Shown here piece after piece: positions 1 to 7,087 of a DNA stretch of 9,152 bases; position 1 is the stretch's first letter, and every line of letters begins with the position of its first letter. The translations under genes were made by a program, and so were the position numbers. Below the pieces are notes generated by a model. That model did not search any database. It had not been told where the DNA came from and saw only the letters and a list, made by a program, of their open reading frames with translations. Source of the stretch: an uncultured bacterium (GTDB taxonomy: Bacteria > Hydrogenedentota > Hydrogenedentia > Hydrogenedentales > JAEUWI01); the NCBI GenBank assembly GCA_937895305.1, contig CALAXS010000293.1, forward strand, positions 1 through 9,152, given 5' to 3'.

Positions 1-27
1 CAATTATCAACAGTGCCCCGAGTCCTG

Positions 28-54
28 TGGATACCTGCCTTCGCAGGCATGACG
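28..54 (+). repeat. REP-like palindrome, family 1, copy A
   Basis: A short hairpin with stem CCTGC (34-38) / GCAGG (43-47) and loop CTTC. It is flanked by GGAT on the left and ATGAC on the right. The same frame, GGAT-stem-4-nt loop-stem-ATGAC, recurs at 6395-6420 and, in other orientations or versions, at 6337-6363, 6475-6504 and 7175-7203. The stem bases differ between copies but pairing is kept. It looks like a dispersed non-coding REP-type element. No transposase is nearby. Confidence 0.7.
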
Positions 55-163
55 ACTTTTATGTTTTGGCAGTCTTCGAAATAGATTTCAGTCCTCGAAT
101 TACTAAACATCTACAGCAATGACGGGTAGTGTTGGTGTCATCGTTCCCGCTGTCCAAATGTAC

Positions 164-195
164 GCGTTCCCACGCAGAGCATGGGAACGAGGGGG
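164..195 (+). repeat. Palindromic repeat, family 2, copy 1
   Basis: A hairpin with outer arms CGTTCCCA (165-172) and TGGGAACG (182-189), followed by A and a run of five G. The inner bases GC/GC extend the stem after one mismatch. A near-identical 32-base copy starts at 7292, differing at two positions. The match covers the whole unit including the G-run, so this is a shared element and not simply two similar hairpins. It is non-coding and its function is unknown. Confidence 0.7.
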
Positions 196-239
196 ATTGC
201 GGTGTTTTCTAAGCTATTATCGGGATTCTATTTACAGTG

Positions 240-269
240 CACCCCCTAATTCTGTAAGATTATGGGGTG
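240..269 (+). promoter_or_regulatory. Hairpin in the leader of the E2 gene
   Basis: An inverted repeat: CACCCC (240-245) pairs with GGGGTG (264-269), then after one mismatch TAAT (247-250) pairs with ATTA (259-262), leaving a loop of about eight bases. It ends about 36 nt before the E2 start codon and is followed by TCCTTTTATCC, a weak T-rich tract. It could be a poor intrinsic terminator for upstream transcription, an attenuator, or an mRNA-stabilising leader structure. It matches no riboswitch class I can name. Confidence 0.35.
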
Positions 270-305
270 TCCTTTTATCCATCCTGAAGGGGATTCAGAA
301 GCACC

Positions 306-1631
306 ATGTTTGAAGTGATATTACCCCAATTGGGACAGTCGGTCGAAGAGGCTGAAATTACCGCATGGCTCAAGGCGGAGGGGGAGGCTGTGTCTGCGGG
401 GGAGCCGTTGTTTACGGTGCAGACGGACAAGGCAGAGATTGAGGTGGAGGCACCGGAGAGCGGGGTATTGCGCAAGGTGCTGGTGAATGTGGATGTGGAG
501 GTGCCTGTGTTGACGGTGGTCGCTCTTATTGGGAGTGAAGATGAAGCCTTGCCAGATTTAGCTCAATTTACTGTAGCGGGGGGTGCAGCGACGGCAACCG
601 CAACAGAAGCAGCAGCCGAAGTGAAAACGGATGCCCCGGCAAAAGGTTCAGTAACGGTTCCTGTAGTATCCATGGGGAATGGTCATGGCAGGATGTCGCC
701 CCGCGCAGGTCGTGTGGCTGATGCCCATCATGTAGATAGTAGTGGCCTCGCAGGGAGCGGGCCAGCGGGTCGTATCGTTGAAGATGATGTGTTGAACTAT
801 GTTGCAGCCCTCTACGCTGTCAAGATGACCCCCGTAGCGCGTCGCATTGCCGGTAATGCCGGACTTGACGTGGCCCGGTTACAGCAGCAGTCCGGTGCTA
901 AGAAACTACGCAAAACCCAAGTGCTGGAACTGATCGCGTCGGGCGTTCCTGCCAGTCCGGCTATGGCTGCGGAAGTGCAGGCATTGTCGCCCATGCGCAG
1001 GGTGATTGCGGAACGTATGTGTGCATCCAAATTTTCGGCACCGCATTATTATGTGACGGTAGAGATTGATATGAGTGCTGCCAAGGCTTATCGCACGGAG
1101 CTACCGTACAAGGTGTCCTATAACGATTTGGTGCTCTATGCTGCTGCGCAGGCATTGAAAGCATTCCCAACGGTGAATTCGCGATGGACGCAGTCCGGCA
1201 TTGAACAGGTGGGCGAGATTAATCTGGGTATGGCGGTGGCTTTGCCAGAGGGTTTAATTGTTCCTGTGATTAAAGGAGCACAGAATTTATCGTTACAGGC
1301 CTTGTCGACTGAAGCGAAAGCACTGGCAGAGAAAGCCCAGATCGGCAAGCTCATGCCGGATGATTACACAGGCAATACCTTCACAGTGTCAAATCTGGGT
1401 GCTTTCGGGGTGGAATCCTTTACAGCGATTATTAACCAGCCCGACAGCGCGATTTTGGCGGTAGGGCAGATGAAGGACAAGCCCATCGTGACGGACGGAT
1501 CCATCTTTATCCGGCCCATGATGAAAATAACCATCTCCAGCGATCATCGGGTGATTGATGGTTCGGTAGCGGGGCAGTTCATGGCGAAGTTGAAAGAAGT
1601 ATTGGAAACGGCAGCCTTTGGTGCTGCGTAA
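306..1631 (+). CDS. 2-oxoacid dehydrogenase complex E2 (dihydrolipoyllysine-residue acyltransferase)
   Basis: Core acyltransferase (441 aa) of a 2-oxoacid dehydrogenase complex, most likely pyruvate. It takes the acyl group from E1 on its swinging lipoyl arm and passes it to CoA. An N-terminal lipoyl domain covers residues 1 to about 78, with the lipoylated lysine K42 in QTDKAEIEV. An Ala/Thr/Val-rich linker follows (about 85-125), then a peripheral-subunit-binding domain at about 130-168 (MSPRAGRVA...GPAGRIVEDDV). A second, weaker domain of this kind lies at about 174-213 (MTPVARRIA...RKTQVLEL). The catalytic domain runs from about 226 to the end, with the DHRVIDG motif (H414, D418) and SNLGAFGVESFTAIIN, a form typical of acetyltransferases. 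The start is fixed by the lipoyl domain beginning at M1; the upstream GAAGGGGA is a poor, distant ribosome site. The E3 gene follows after 11 nt. No E1 gene is in view, so pyruvate specificity is inferred. Confidence 0.93.
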   Translation: MFEVILPQLGQSVEEAEITAWLKAEGEAVSAGEPLFTVQTDKAEIEVEAPESGVLRKVLVNVDVEVPVLTVVALIGSEDEALPDLAQFTVAGGAATATATEAAAEVKTDAPAKGSVTVPVVSMGNGHGRMSPRAGRVADAHHVDSSGLAGSGPAGRIVEDDVLNYVAALYAVKMTPVARRIAGNAGLDVARLQQQSGAKKLRKTQVLELIASGVPASPAMAAEVQALSPMRRVIAERMCASKFSAPHYYVTVEIDMSAAKAYRTELPYKVSYNDLVLYAAAQALKAFPTVNSRWTQSGIEQVGEINLGMAVALPEGLIVPVIKGAQNLSLQALSTEAKALAEKAQIGKLMPDDYTGNTFTVSNLGAFGVESFTAIINQPDSAILAVGQMKDKPIVTDGSIFIRPMMKITISSDHRVIDGSVAGQFMAKLKEVLETAAFGAA

Positions 1632-1642
1632 GGAATAGAACG

Positions 1643-3031
1643 ATGGCAGAATGTGATGTCCTGGTAATAGGTGCAGGTCCCGGCGGTTATGTGGCGGCCA
1701 TTCGTGCAGCACAACGTGGTGCCAAGGTGATGGTTGCGGAGCGTGAGTATCTGGGCGGGGTGTGTCTGAATGTAGGGTGTATTCCTACGAAGACGTTGAT
1801 TCACAGTGCAGAACTTTATCACACCATGAAGCATGCGGAAGAGCATGGGCTGGACTGTGCGGGGGTATCCTTTGACATGGCAAAGCTGGTGGCGCGCAAG
1901 AATGCGGTGGTGGGCGTGAATACAGGCGGTATTGACGGACTCTTCAAGGCCCGTGGGATTGAGGTGGTCTGGGGCGATGCCAAAGTATTGGCACCGGGTA
2001 AGGTGCAAGTGGGCGAGACGGTGGTGAATGCCAGGAATATTATTATCGCAACTGGGGGGCGTCCTGCAGTGTTGCCCGGCCTGGAGTGTAATGGCAAAAC
2101 CGTCATTGGTAGTACAGATGCACTGAGCCTGACCAAGTTGCCGGAACGTATCGCAGTTATTGGCGCGGGTGCAGTAGGGGCCGAATTCGCCTGTATCTGG
2201 AACAACCTGGGGGCGAATGTGACCTTGATTGAGGCCATGCCAACGGTGCTTCCTCGTGAGGATGAAGAACTGTGCAAGCGCGTAGCGGCTTCGTTTAAGA
2301 AGCGGGGTATGGATGTGCGTGTGGCGACGAAGGTGTCGAAGCTCACGGACCATGGCGATTCGGTGACCTTGGAACTGGAAGGCAAGAAAGCAGGATCACT
2401 GGAAGTGGATCTGGTGCTGGTGGGCATTGGCCTCACCTGTAATTCAGAGGTGGTGTCCCAGACACCGGAATTGGGTATGGAATTGGGGCCCCGGGGTGGT
2501 ATAGTCGTAAACGACCACATGGAAAGCAGCGTACCGGGTATATATGCTATCGGTGATGTAATTGACAAGACCTGGCTGGCCCATGGCGCATCGGCAGAAG
2601 GCATAGTGGCCGCGACCAATGCGACGGGTGGCGACAAGGTCATGGATTACCGTGTTGTGCCGTCGTGTAACTTTACTTCGCCGGAAGTGGCAAGTGTGGG
2701 GCTGACGGAAAAGGCGGCGAAAGAAGCGGGCTACGAAGTGAAGGTGGGTAAGTTTATGCTTTCCGGTAGTGGTCGTGCCCATGCCATTGTGGCGACGGAA
2801 GGGCTGGTTAAGATAGTCGGCGATGCGAAGACGGATGAGTTGTTGGGCCTGCATATCATGGGCCATGAGGCAGGCGAATTGATTGGTATAGGTGGTTTGG
2901 CCATGAGTATGGAAGCGACGGTGGAAGAAATTGTGGACACTATCCATACGCACCCGACCTTGAGCGAAGCGATTATGGAAGCGGCGGAAGATTATTATGG
3001 GATGGGTATTCACTCCCGTCCCAAGCGTTAA
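1643..3031 (+). CDS. lpdA: Dihydrolipoamide dehydrogenase (E3)
   Basis: FAD-dependent disulfide oxidoreductase (462 aa, usual family length). It reoxidises the dihydrolipoyl arm of E2 and passes electrons to NAD+. The FAD-binding glycine motif is at the N-terminus (G10-A-G-P-G-G15). The redox-active cysteine pair C41/C46 sits in GGVCLNVGCIPTK. The NAD-binding motif GAGAVG is at residues 174-179, and a second FAD contact is seen in YAIGDV. The C-terminal dimerisation domain ends with HPTLSE, giving the catalytic H437/E442 pair. All key residues are present. The start is supported by AAGGA (1630-1634), which overlaps the E2 stop codon and lies 8 nt before the ATG. The gene is almost certainly co-transcribed with E2. 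It could also serve other lipoyl complexes such as 2-oxoglutarate dehydrogenase or glycine cleavage; the sequence cannot tell. Confidence 0.96.
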   Translation: MAECDVLVIGAGPGGYVAAIRAAQRGAKVMVAEREYLGGVCLNVGCIPTKTLIHSAELYHTMKHAEEHGLDCAGVSFDMAKLVARKNAVVGVNTGGIDGLFKARGIEVVWGDAKVLAPGKVQVGETVVNARNIIIATGGRPAVLPGLECNGKTVIGSTDALSLTKLPERIAVIGAGAVGAEFACIWNNLGANVTLIEAMPTVLPREDEELCKRVAASFKKRGMDVRVATKVSKLTDHGDSVTLELEGKKAGSLEVDLVLVGIGLTCNSEVVSQTPELGMELGPRGGIVVNDHMESSVPGIYAIGDVIDKTWLAHGASAEGIVAATNATGGDKVMDYRVVPSCNFTSPEVASVGLTEKAAKEAGYEVKVGKFMLSGSGRAHAIVATEGLVKIVGDAKTDELLGLHIMGHEAGELIGIGGLAMSMEATVEEIVDTIHTHPTLSEAIMEAAEDYYGMGIHSRPKR

Positions 3032-3037
3032 TAGCGT

Positions 3038-3052
3038 GAGGAGTTGAGTTTG
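3038..3052 (+). promoter_or_regulatory. Ribosome binding site deciding a TTG start
   Basis: GAGGAG at 3038-3043 is the best Shine-Dalgarno match near the start of the YfhO-family gene. Two in-frame TTG codons follow, at 3044 (0 nt away) and 3050 (6 nt away). No ATG or GTG in frame is close by. Normal spacing favours 3050. Confidence 0.6.
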
Positions 3053-5242
3053 GTAGCAGGTGTAGAAAAACGTGGAAGGTTGAAGGAGCTGGGCTTTGTT
3101 GCCTTGCTCCTGGTGGTGGCCTGTGCTTTTAGTGCGCCCTGGTTTGTGGGCAATAGTCTGCCGTTGCGCCTGGAGGGGCTGGGAAGTCTTGCACCCTGGA
3201 TGGATGCAGGGGATGGCGTTCCCGTATTGGCATCCCATGAAGATGTTCTACAGACCTACCCCTGGTTTCGTTTTCTCCACGAGAGCGCATCAAAGGGTGA
3301 TTCCCTGTTATGGTATCCTCTGGAGAGTCTGGGGCATCCTTTTTTCGCTCTGTGGGACACTCGGGTACTTTCGCCTTTTTCGTTGCCTTTTTATGGGGCT
3401 TCCCTCGCGGATGCCTTTCGTTATTCAGTTCTCCTGAAGCTCGTGCTGGCATTGTGGGTAGCCTATTACGCATTACGACGACTGGGCTTTTCCAGAGTGT
3501 TGGCCTTGTTCGGCAGCGTGAGTTATGGGGTGTCGGGTATCTTTCTGACTGCGCCCATGTCACCCATTGCCGATACGATGGTCTGGTTTCCCTTGTGGAT
3601 TGTCGTGCTGGAACGCTTTGCACTGGGGAATCATAATGCATGGCCCTTAGGCGGACTGGTACTGGGTATACTGGGTTTTTCCGGTGCTCCGGAAGGGGTA
3701 TTGTTTGCGATAGGCTTCGCGCCGCTATACCTTGTGTTGCGCATCCGCTTAGAGGGATCTTCAAAGGAGTCGTTCTCTTTTTCGACACTGGGCATTGCAT
3801 TGTTGGCCGGGCTGGGTTTATTGGCACTGCAAGGGTTACCCTATCTTGAGGCTATACGCCATTTGGAAAGTAGCACGACGAAGGGGGTATTGACTTCGGG
3901 GGATTGGTCGGCATTGTTCTTGCCTGGTTTAGTTGGTGGGCAAGGTGCACTACTCATGAGTATTGGCGGGATAGCAATCCTGATTCTGCCATTGTGGTTA
4001 TCCCTTTTCATTCATGTGGAGAAGCCTGTTCGCGCTCGGACGGAAGCCGCCTTTTTATCGGCGTTATTGTTAGTTATGGTGGGTAGTTTCGCTTCACTAC
4101 ACCCGGCATTTTCTGCGTTAAGTGGTTCGACAGGAATGTTATTTCTCGCTTTTCCTTTGGTGTTGATGGCCGTGAATGCAGCCGAGGAATGGGTTCATCT
4201 GGACGCGGATCAAGTGAAGCAGGTACTTAAGAGCCTAATGGCCTATGCCCCGGTATTCTGGGGTGGGTATATTATGCTGGCCCTGGTTCTGGCGGGTGGT
4301 GTGGGATCGTACCTGGCAGTGGGTGTCTATATTGTTGTTGTCGCGTCGGTAGCATTTTTACTCTTGCGCACCTTGATTAAACCCAGCGAAACGACTTTAG
4401 GGGGCGGGTTGACTGTATTAAGTCTGGTTTGGGCAATAGTACTCATCTATCCTTTGCGTCCCATTGCGATGGAAGAAGCTATTTACCCTGAGACAGAAAT
4501 GGTGCAGTCTCTGGCGGGATTGAAGGGACGTATTGGGGGCCGAGGCGGTATAGCACAATGGCCCCTGGCAGGGAATGGCATTGAGTCAGTCCGTGGATCA
4601 GATGGAATGATGACAGCGCGGTACCAGGATTTTCTGGCTGTATGCGAGGAAGACCCATTATTGCTACGCCGTGCGGGTGCTTCAGGTCTGGTGTTGACGA
4701 AAGAGGATATTCAGGGGCCTTATGCGCGGGTGCGGCCACTCCTGCAGATAGAGGATGTCTATGCCAGTGGTGCGGTGCTGTTCAGGGATTTAGCAGTTCA
4801 GTCGCGCGCACGTATGATTTATGCAGGGCAAAAGACGACATGGCCAGGGGATGGTGCTTTGATGGCAGGGCCCAAGGGGCAATCTTTGGTGGAGGATGCG
4901 GTGATAGCACCGGAGAATCCCGGGCCTGTAGCATCTGCGACAATTCTCGAAGGTGGCGGTAATGGCGAGGTACGGGTGCAGGTAGAGGAAACTCGACCGG
5001 GGATTTTGGTCATGGCTGATGCATGGTATCCCGGTTGGCGTGCCACGGTTAATAATCGTGTTGCTAAAGTGAAACCGGTGGACTATGCTTTTCGCGGCGT
5101 CGAGGTTGGTCAGGGTAAACAGGATATTGTGTTCAACTTTCAGCCCAATAGTGTTTTCTTCGGGAAAGTCATCAGCGCATTGAGTGCGTTGGCTATTTTG
5201 TTGGGTATGCGCAAGCTGTTGCCAAGGCGCCGTAAGAGCTAG
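3050..5242 (+). CDS. YfhO-family multi-pass membrane protein (GT-C-like)
   Basis: Large integral membrane protein of about 730 aa. The first helix is at about residues 16-35. An outer loop follows with an acidic patch and HEDVLQTYPW (65-74), as in YfhO/GT-C proteins. Many hydrophobic segments run to about residue 470, then a soluble part (about 475-700). Near the end come ADAWYPGWRATVNN (658-671) and YAFRGVEVG...FNFQP, the typical YfhO C-terminal pattern, then one last helix and a basic tail PRRRKS. Known YfhO members take part in glycosylation of envelope polymers such as teichoic acids; the substrate here is unknown. Start: GAGGAG (3038-3043) directly abuts a TTG at 3044, too close to serve it, while the TTG at 3050 lies 6 nt away, so 3050 is preferred. 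Residue numbers above count from 3044. It follows the E3 gene closely and is probably in the same operon, though functionally unrelated. Confidence 0.82.
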   Translation: MVAGVEKRGRLKELGFVALLLVVACAFSAPWFVGNSLPLRLEGLGSLAPWMDAGDGVPVLASHEDVLQTYPWFRFLHESASKGDSLLWYPLESLGHPFFALWDTRVLSPFSLPFYGASLADAFRYSVLLKLVLALWVAYYALRRLGFSRVLALFGSVSYGVSGIFLTAPMSPIADTMVWFPLWIVVLERFALGNHNAWPLGGLVLGILGFSGAPEGVLFAIGFAPLYLVLRIRLEGSSKESFSFSTLGIALLAGLGLLALQGLPYLEAIRHLESSTTKGVLTSGDWSALFLPGLVGGQGALLMSIGGIAILILPLWLSLFIHVEKPVRARTEAAFLSALLLVMVGSFASLHPAFSALSGSTGMLFLAFPLVLMAVNAAEEWVHLDADQVKQVLKSLMAYAPVFWGGYIMLALVLAGGVGSYLAVGVYIVVVASVAFLLLRTLIKPSETTLGGGLTVLSLVWAIVLIYPLRPIAMEEAIYPETEMVQSLAGLKGRIGGRGGIAQWPLAGNGIESVRGSDGMMTARYQDFLAVCEEDPLLLRRAGASGLVLTKEDIQGPYARVRPLLQIEDVYASGAVLFRDLAVQSRARMIYAGQKTTWPGDGALMAGPKGQSLVEDAVIAPENPGPVASATILEGGGNGEVRVQVEETRPGILVMADAWYPGWRATVNNRVAKVKPVDYAFRGVEVGQGKQDIVFNFQPNSVFFGKVISALSALAILLGMRKLLPRRRKS
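5239..5242. other. Overlapping stop codons of convergent genes (CTAG)
   Basis: The palindrome CTAG holds TAG for the + strand YfhO gene (5240-5242) and TAG for the - strand dehydrogenase (read from 5241 to 5239). The two genes therefore have no intergenic spacer. No T-run hairpin is placed to terminate either one at this point, so transcripts probably run into each other. Confidence 0.9.
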
Positions 5243-6219
5243 AGCACTTCAGCATTGATGCAGTTGGGCGGGGTATCCCCATTGAGTCGTGCGATGATGT
5301 TGTCAGCAGCGATAGTGGCCATTCTGCCGCGCGTTGCTTCAGAAGCAGACCCGAGGTGGGGGAGGAGCACGGCGTTTTCACACTTCAGTAGTTCCGGGTG
5401 AATCGTAGGCTCTTCTTCAAACACATCGATACCTGCTGAAAATATGCTGTGGTTTTGTAACGCTTGCGCCAGGGCTGCTTCGTCGACCACAGGGCCGCGT
5501 GTGGTGTTGATGAACACGACGGAATCTTTCATGGCTGTGAATTCATTGGTGCTGAAGGCGTGGCGTGTGTCTGGAGTGAGTGGGCAGTGGGGTGAGAGGA
5601 TGTCGGATTCTTTGAGCAGAGTAGGGAAATCCACCAGTGTGGCATTGAGGGCCTGTTCTTCTTCTGTGCTGAGTCGGGTCCGATTGTGGTACAGCACTTT
5701 CATGCCAAAGCCTGCGGCACGTCGTGCAACCGCTTTACCAATACGACCCATACCGTAGATGCCGAGGGTCTTGTCATAAACGTCCACTCCCAATAAGAGC
5801 GTGGGGGACCAGCTGTGCCAGTTGCCTGCACGGACAAATCGTTCCGCCTCGCCTGTGCGCCGTGCTGCTGCAAGGATTAATGCCCAGGTGAGGTCTGCCG
5901 TGGTTTCGGTGAGGACACCTGGGGTATTGGTGATGGGGATGCCGCGTTCAGTAGCAGCGGGTACATCGACATTGTCATAGCCCACGGCCATGTTTGCGAC
6001 CACCTTGAGTTGGGGGCCTGCTGCATCGAAGACCTCGGCATCCATCTTTTCGGTGAGGATTGCGAAGATGGCATCTGCACCTGCCACACACTTAAACAGG
6101 ACATCGCGCGGTGTGGCGCGATCTTCATCGAAGGAGCTAATAGCGTCCGGGCCGAAGGCTGCTGCAAGGCGGTCGTACCCCGCCTGGGGGATGTGTCGCG
6201 TTATGAATATATTGGGCAT
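5239..6219 (-). CDS. D-2-hydroxyacid dehydrogenase, glyoxylate/hydroxypyruvate reductase type
   Basis: NAD(P)H-dependent cytosolic dehydrogenase (326 aa, full family length). It probably reduces glyoxylate to glycolate and/or hydroxypyruvate to D-glycerate. The substrate-binding loop is NMAVGYDNVD (76-85). The nucleotide motif is GMGRIG (156-161), followed by the second strand ending in YHNR (177-180). The catalytic set is complete: R241 in INTTRGPVVDE, E270 in DVFEEEP and H288 in LPHLGSA. The N at 179 and R at 180, with no acidic residue at that strand end, are more usual in NADP-preferring members, but this is inference. The start is supported by AAGGA 6 nt-spaced before the ATG. The stop overlaps the stop of the converging YfhO gene. 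Phosphoglycerate dehydrogenase is unlikely because no C-terminal regulatory domain follows. Confidence 0.92.
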   Translation of the reverse strand: MPNIFITRHIPQAGYDRLAAAFGPDAISSFDEDRATPRDVLFKCVAGADAIFAILTEKMDAEVFDAAGPQLKVVANMAVGYDNVDVPAATERGIPITNTPGVLTETTADLTWALILAAARRTGEAERFVRAGNWHSWSPTLLLGVDVYDKTLGIYGMGRIGKAVARRAAGFGMKVLYHNRTRLSTEEEQALNATLVDFPTLLKESDILSPHCPLTPDTRHAFSTNEFTAMKDSVVFINTTRGPVVDEAALAQALQNHSIFSAGIDVFEEEPTIHPELLKCENAVLLPHLGSASEATRGRMATIAADNIIARLNGDTPPNCINAEVL

Positions 6220-6336
6220 GGTTAATTCCTTTTGCTACGCAAAGGGCAGGGTACAAATCAGGCGCGTGTCTTTGCAAATAGATAGTGTCTTTGGGACCAG
6301 GAGATTGCTATGTCGTACGAAATTCTATGCGTTCCT

Positions 6337-6420
6337 GTCTTTCCCGCGCAGGCGGGAATCCAGTACCTTTGCACCACGGATTTGCATGGTCCACTGGATT
6401 CCAGCCTTCGCTGGAATGAC
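6337..6420. repeat. Inverted pair of REP-like palindromes, family 1, copies C and B
   Basis: Two hairpins face each other. The left one (6341-6358) has arms TTCCCGC/GCGGGAA and loop GCAG. The right one (6398-6417) has arms ATTCCAGC/GCTGGAAT and loop CTTC. The flanks AATCCAGT (6357-6364) and ACTGGATT (6393-6400) are exact reverse complements, so the whole stretch can fold as one long structure with about 28 bases between these arms. This is the layout of paired REP elements (BIME/REPIN type). It lies upstream of the D-2-hydroxyacid dehydrogenase gene and downstream of the YcxB-like gene. Confidence 0.75.
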
Positions 6421-6474
6421 TTTTGTAGCGGGAGCATGGTGTCGTTAATTCCGACTTGGGTTAAGCATCGCGAC

Positions 6475-6504
6475 GGGGGATTCCCAATCAAGTTGGGAAT
6501 GACA
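6475..6504 (+). repeat. REP-like palindrome, family 1, copy E
   Basis: A hairpin with arms ATTCCCAA (6480-6487) and TTGGGAAT (6493-6500), loop TCAAG, followed by GAC. It keeps the family frame but has AA/TT where other copies have GC/GC at the base of the loop. It begins 36 nt past the stop of the YcxB-like gene on the other strand, so it would sit in that gene's 3' untranslated RNA. No T-run follows, so it is a poor intrinsic terminator but might protect the RNA end. Confidence 0.65.
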
Positions 6505-6540
6505 GGAAAAAGAAGAACAAGTAGTGCAGAAAGAATCCAG

Positions 6541-7077
6541 TCATTTGCGAGTTTTTGCAAGGCAGTCGAAGATGCTTCGCATAGCTTCATCATCCAGTTG
6601 GGCCTTGGGCAGGACAAAGGCACTCATGCCCCCAAGGTGAATATAGATATAGTCGTTGTGGTCTTCGTAACCGCGGATTGCGTTGAGTACGATGCGGCCT
6701 TTACCTTCGTTATTTTGTAGTTCAATGGCTTCGTCATCGAAGGTGTAAGTGACCGGGAGGAGCAAGGCCTTGGCGGCCCCTGTTTTCAGGGAGAGTCGTG
6801 CCAGGCTTGGACGCACGAGATTGATAACGGCCCAAAAGAATCCGGCGAAGAGAATTAAGGCAAGGGCGATATGAGCAACATAAGTCTGCATGTTCTGCAT
6901 GCCATAAAGCTCATGGTTACGCATGAGGCCTGCGTAAATTAGAAATGCACCGAAGCCGAGCATGTAAAGGCGACGGGTGCGACGACGACCCTCCTGGGAA
7001 ACTTTAAAGAAGTAGTCGATATACGTGATGTAATCGTCTTCTGTGAGTTGGACGCTAATTTTGATGGGAGTTTTCAT
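6541..7077 (-). CDS. YcxB-like two-helix membrane protein
   Basis: Small membrane protein of 178 aa from the ATG at 7075-7077. It begins with a short soluble part containing QLTEDDYITYIDYF (about 10-23), the opening pattern of YcxB-like proteins. A basic stretch GRRRTRR (30-36) is followed by helix 1 (about 37-52) and helix 2 (about 66-88). The cytosolic C-terminal part has YTFDDEAIEL, then NDYIYIHLGGMSAFVLPK, which matches the usual YcxB C-terminal form with a conserved PK near the end. The function of this family is unknown. An upstream in-frame ATG at 7158 would add 27 residues unlike the family, so the shorter start is preferred. There is no good ribosome site before 7077, but a TACAAT lies 10 nt upstream, suggesting a leaderless or nearly leaderless message. 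Confidence 0.75.
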   Translation of the reverse strand: MKTPIKISVQLTEDDYITYIDYFFKVSQEGRRRTRRLYMLGFGAFLIYAGLMRNHELYGMQNMQTYVAHIALALILFAGFFWAVINLVRPSLARLSLKTGAAKALLLPVTYTFDDEAIELQNNEGKGRIVLNAIRGYEDHNDYIYIHLGGMSAFVLPKAQLDDEAMRSIFDCLAKTRK

Positions 7078-7087
7078 AGTGTTTTGT

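Larger units (their letters stand above)
1..305. other. Gene-free leader region upstream of the E2 gene
   Basis: I see no credible gene here. The one short open frame (119-313, + strand) runs through a palindromic repeat, has no ribosome binding site worth the name and overlaps the E2 start, so I treat it as chance. The region holds a REP-like hairpin (28-54), a second palindrome family (164-195) and a hairpin just ahead of the E2 gene (240-269). A TATTAT at 215-220 could be a -10 box, but no matching -35 lies at the right distance, so the promoter is not settled. Any gene further upstream lies outside the window. Confidence 0.6.
6220..6540. other. Repeat-filled gap between the YcxB-like and dehydrogenase genes
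   Basis: No gene is credible in this 321-base stretch. Short open frames here run through the palindromes. It contains three family 1 hairpins (6337-6363, 6395-6420, 6475-6504). The 6441-6460 stretch, with ATTCCGACTTGGG, may be a decayed mate of the hairpin at 6475-6504. The gap must also hold any promoter of the dehydrogenase gene on the - strand; I found no convincing -35/-10 pair. Confidence 0.6.

Noticed and set aside
119..313. A 64-codon + strand frame before the E2 gene
   Set aside because: It runs through the palindromic repeat at 164-195 and overlaps the E2 start; the repeated PRRAWERG-like peptide is the translation of the repeat.
1544..3238. Three long open frames (about 264-274 codons) on the - strand opposite the E3 gene
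   Set aside because: They overlap a gene with complete catalytic motifs. Their predicted proteins have no recognisable domain, are rich in His/Thr/Pro/Ser, and arise because the G-rich coding strand has few stop codons in antisense frames.
3129..3827. A 232-codon - strand frame opposite the YfhO-family gene
   Set aside because: Composition is typical of antisense translation (Pro, Arg, Thr, Ser rich), no domain is seen, and the + strand frame has clear membrane and C-terminal family features.
6258..6720. Short frames on both strands across 6258-6720
   Set aside because: They translate the REP-like hairpins (giving peptides such as FPAQAGIQ and IPACAGKTG) and run into the YcxB-like gene. Such peptides are a common artefact of these repeats.
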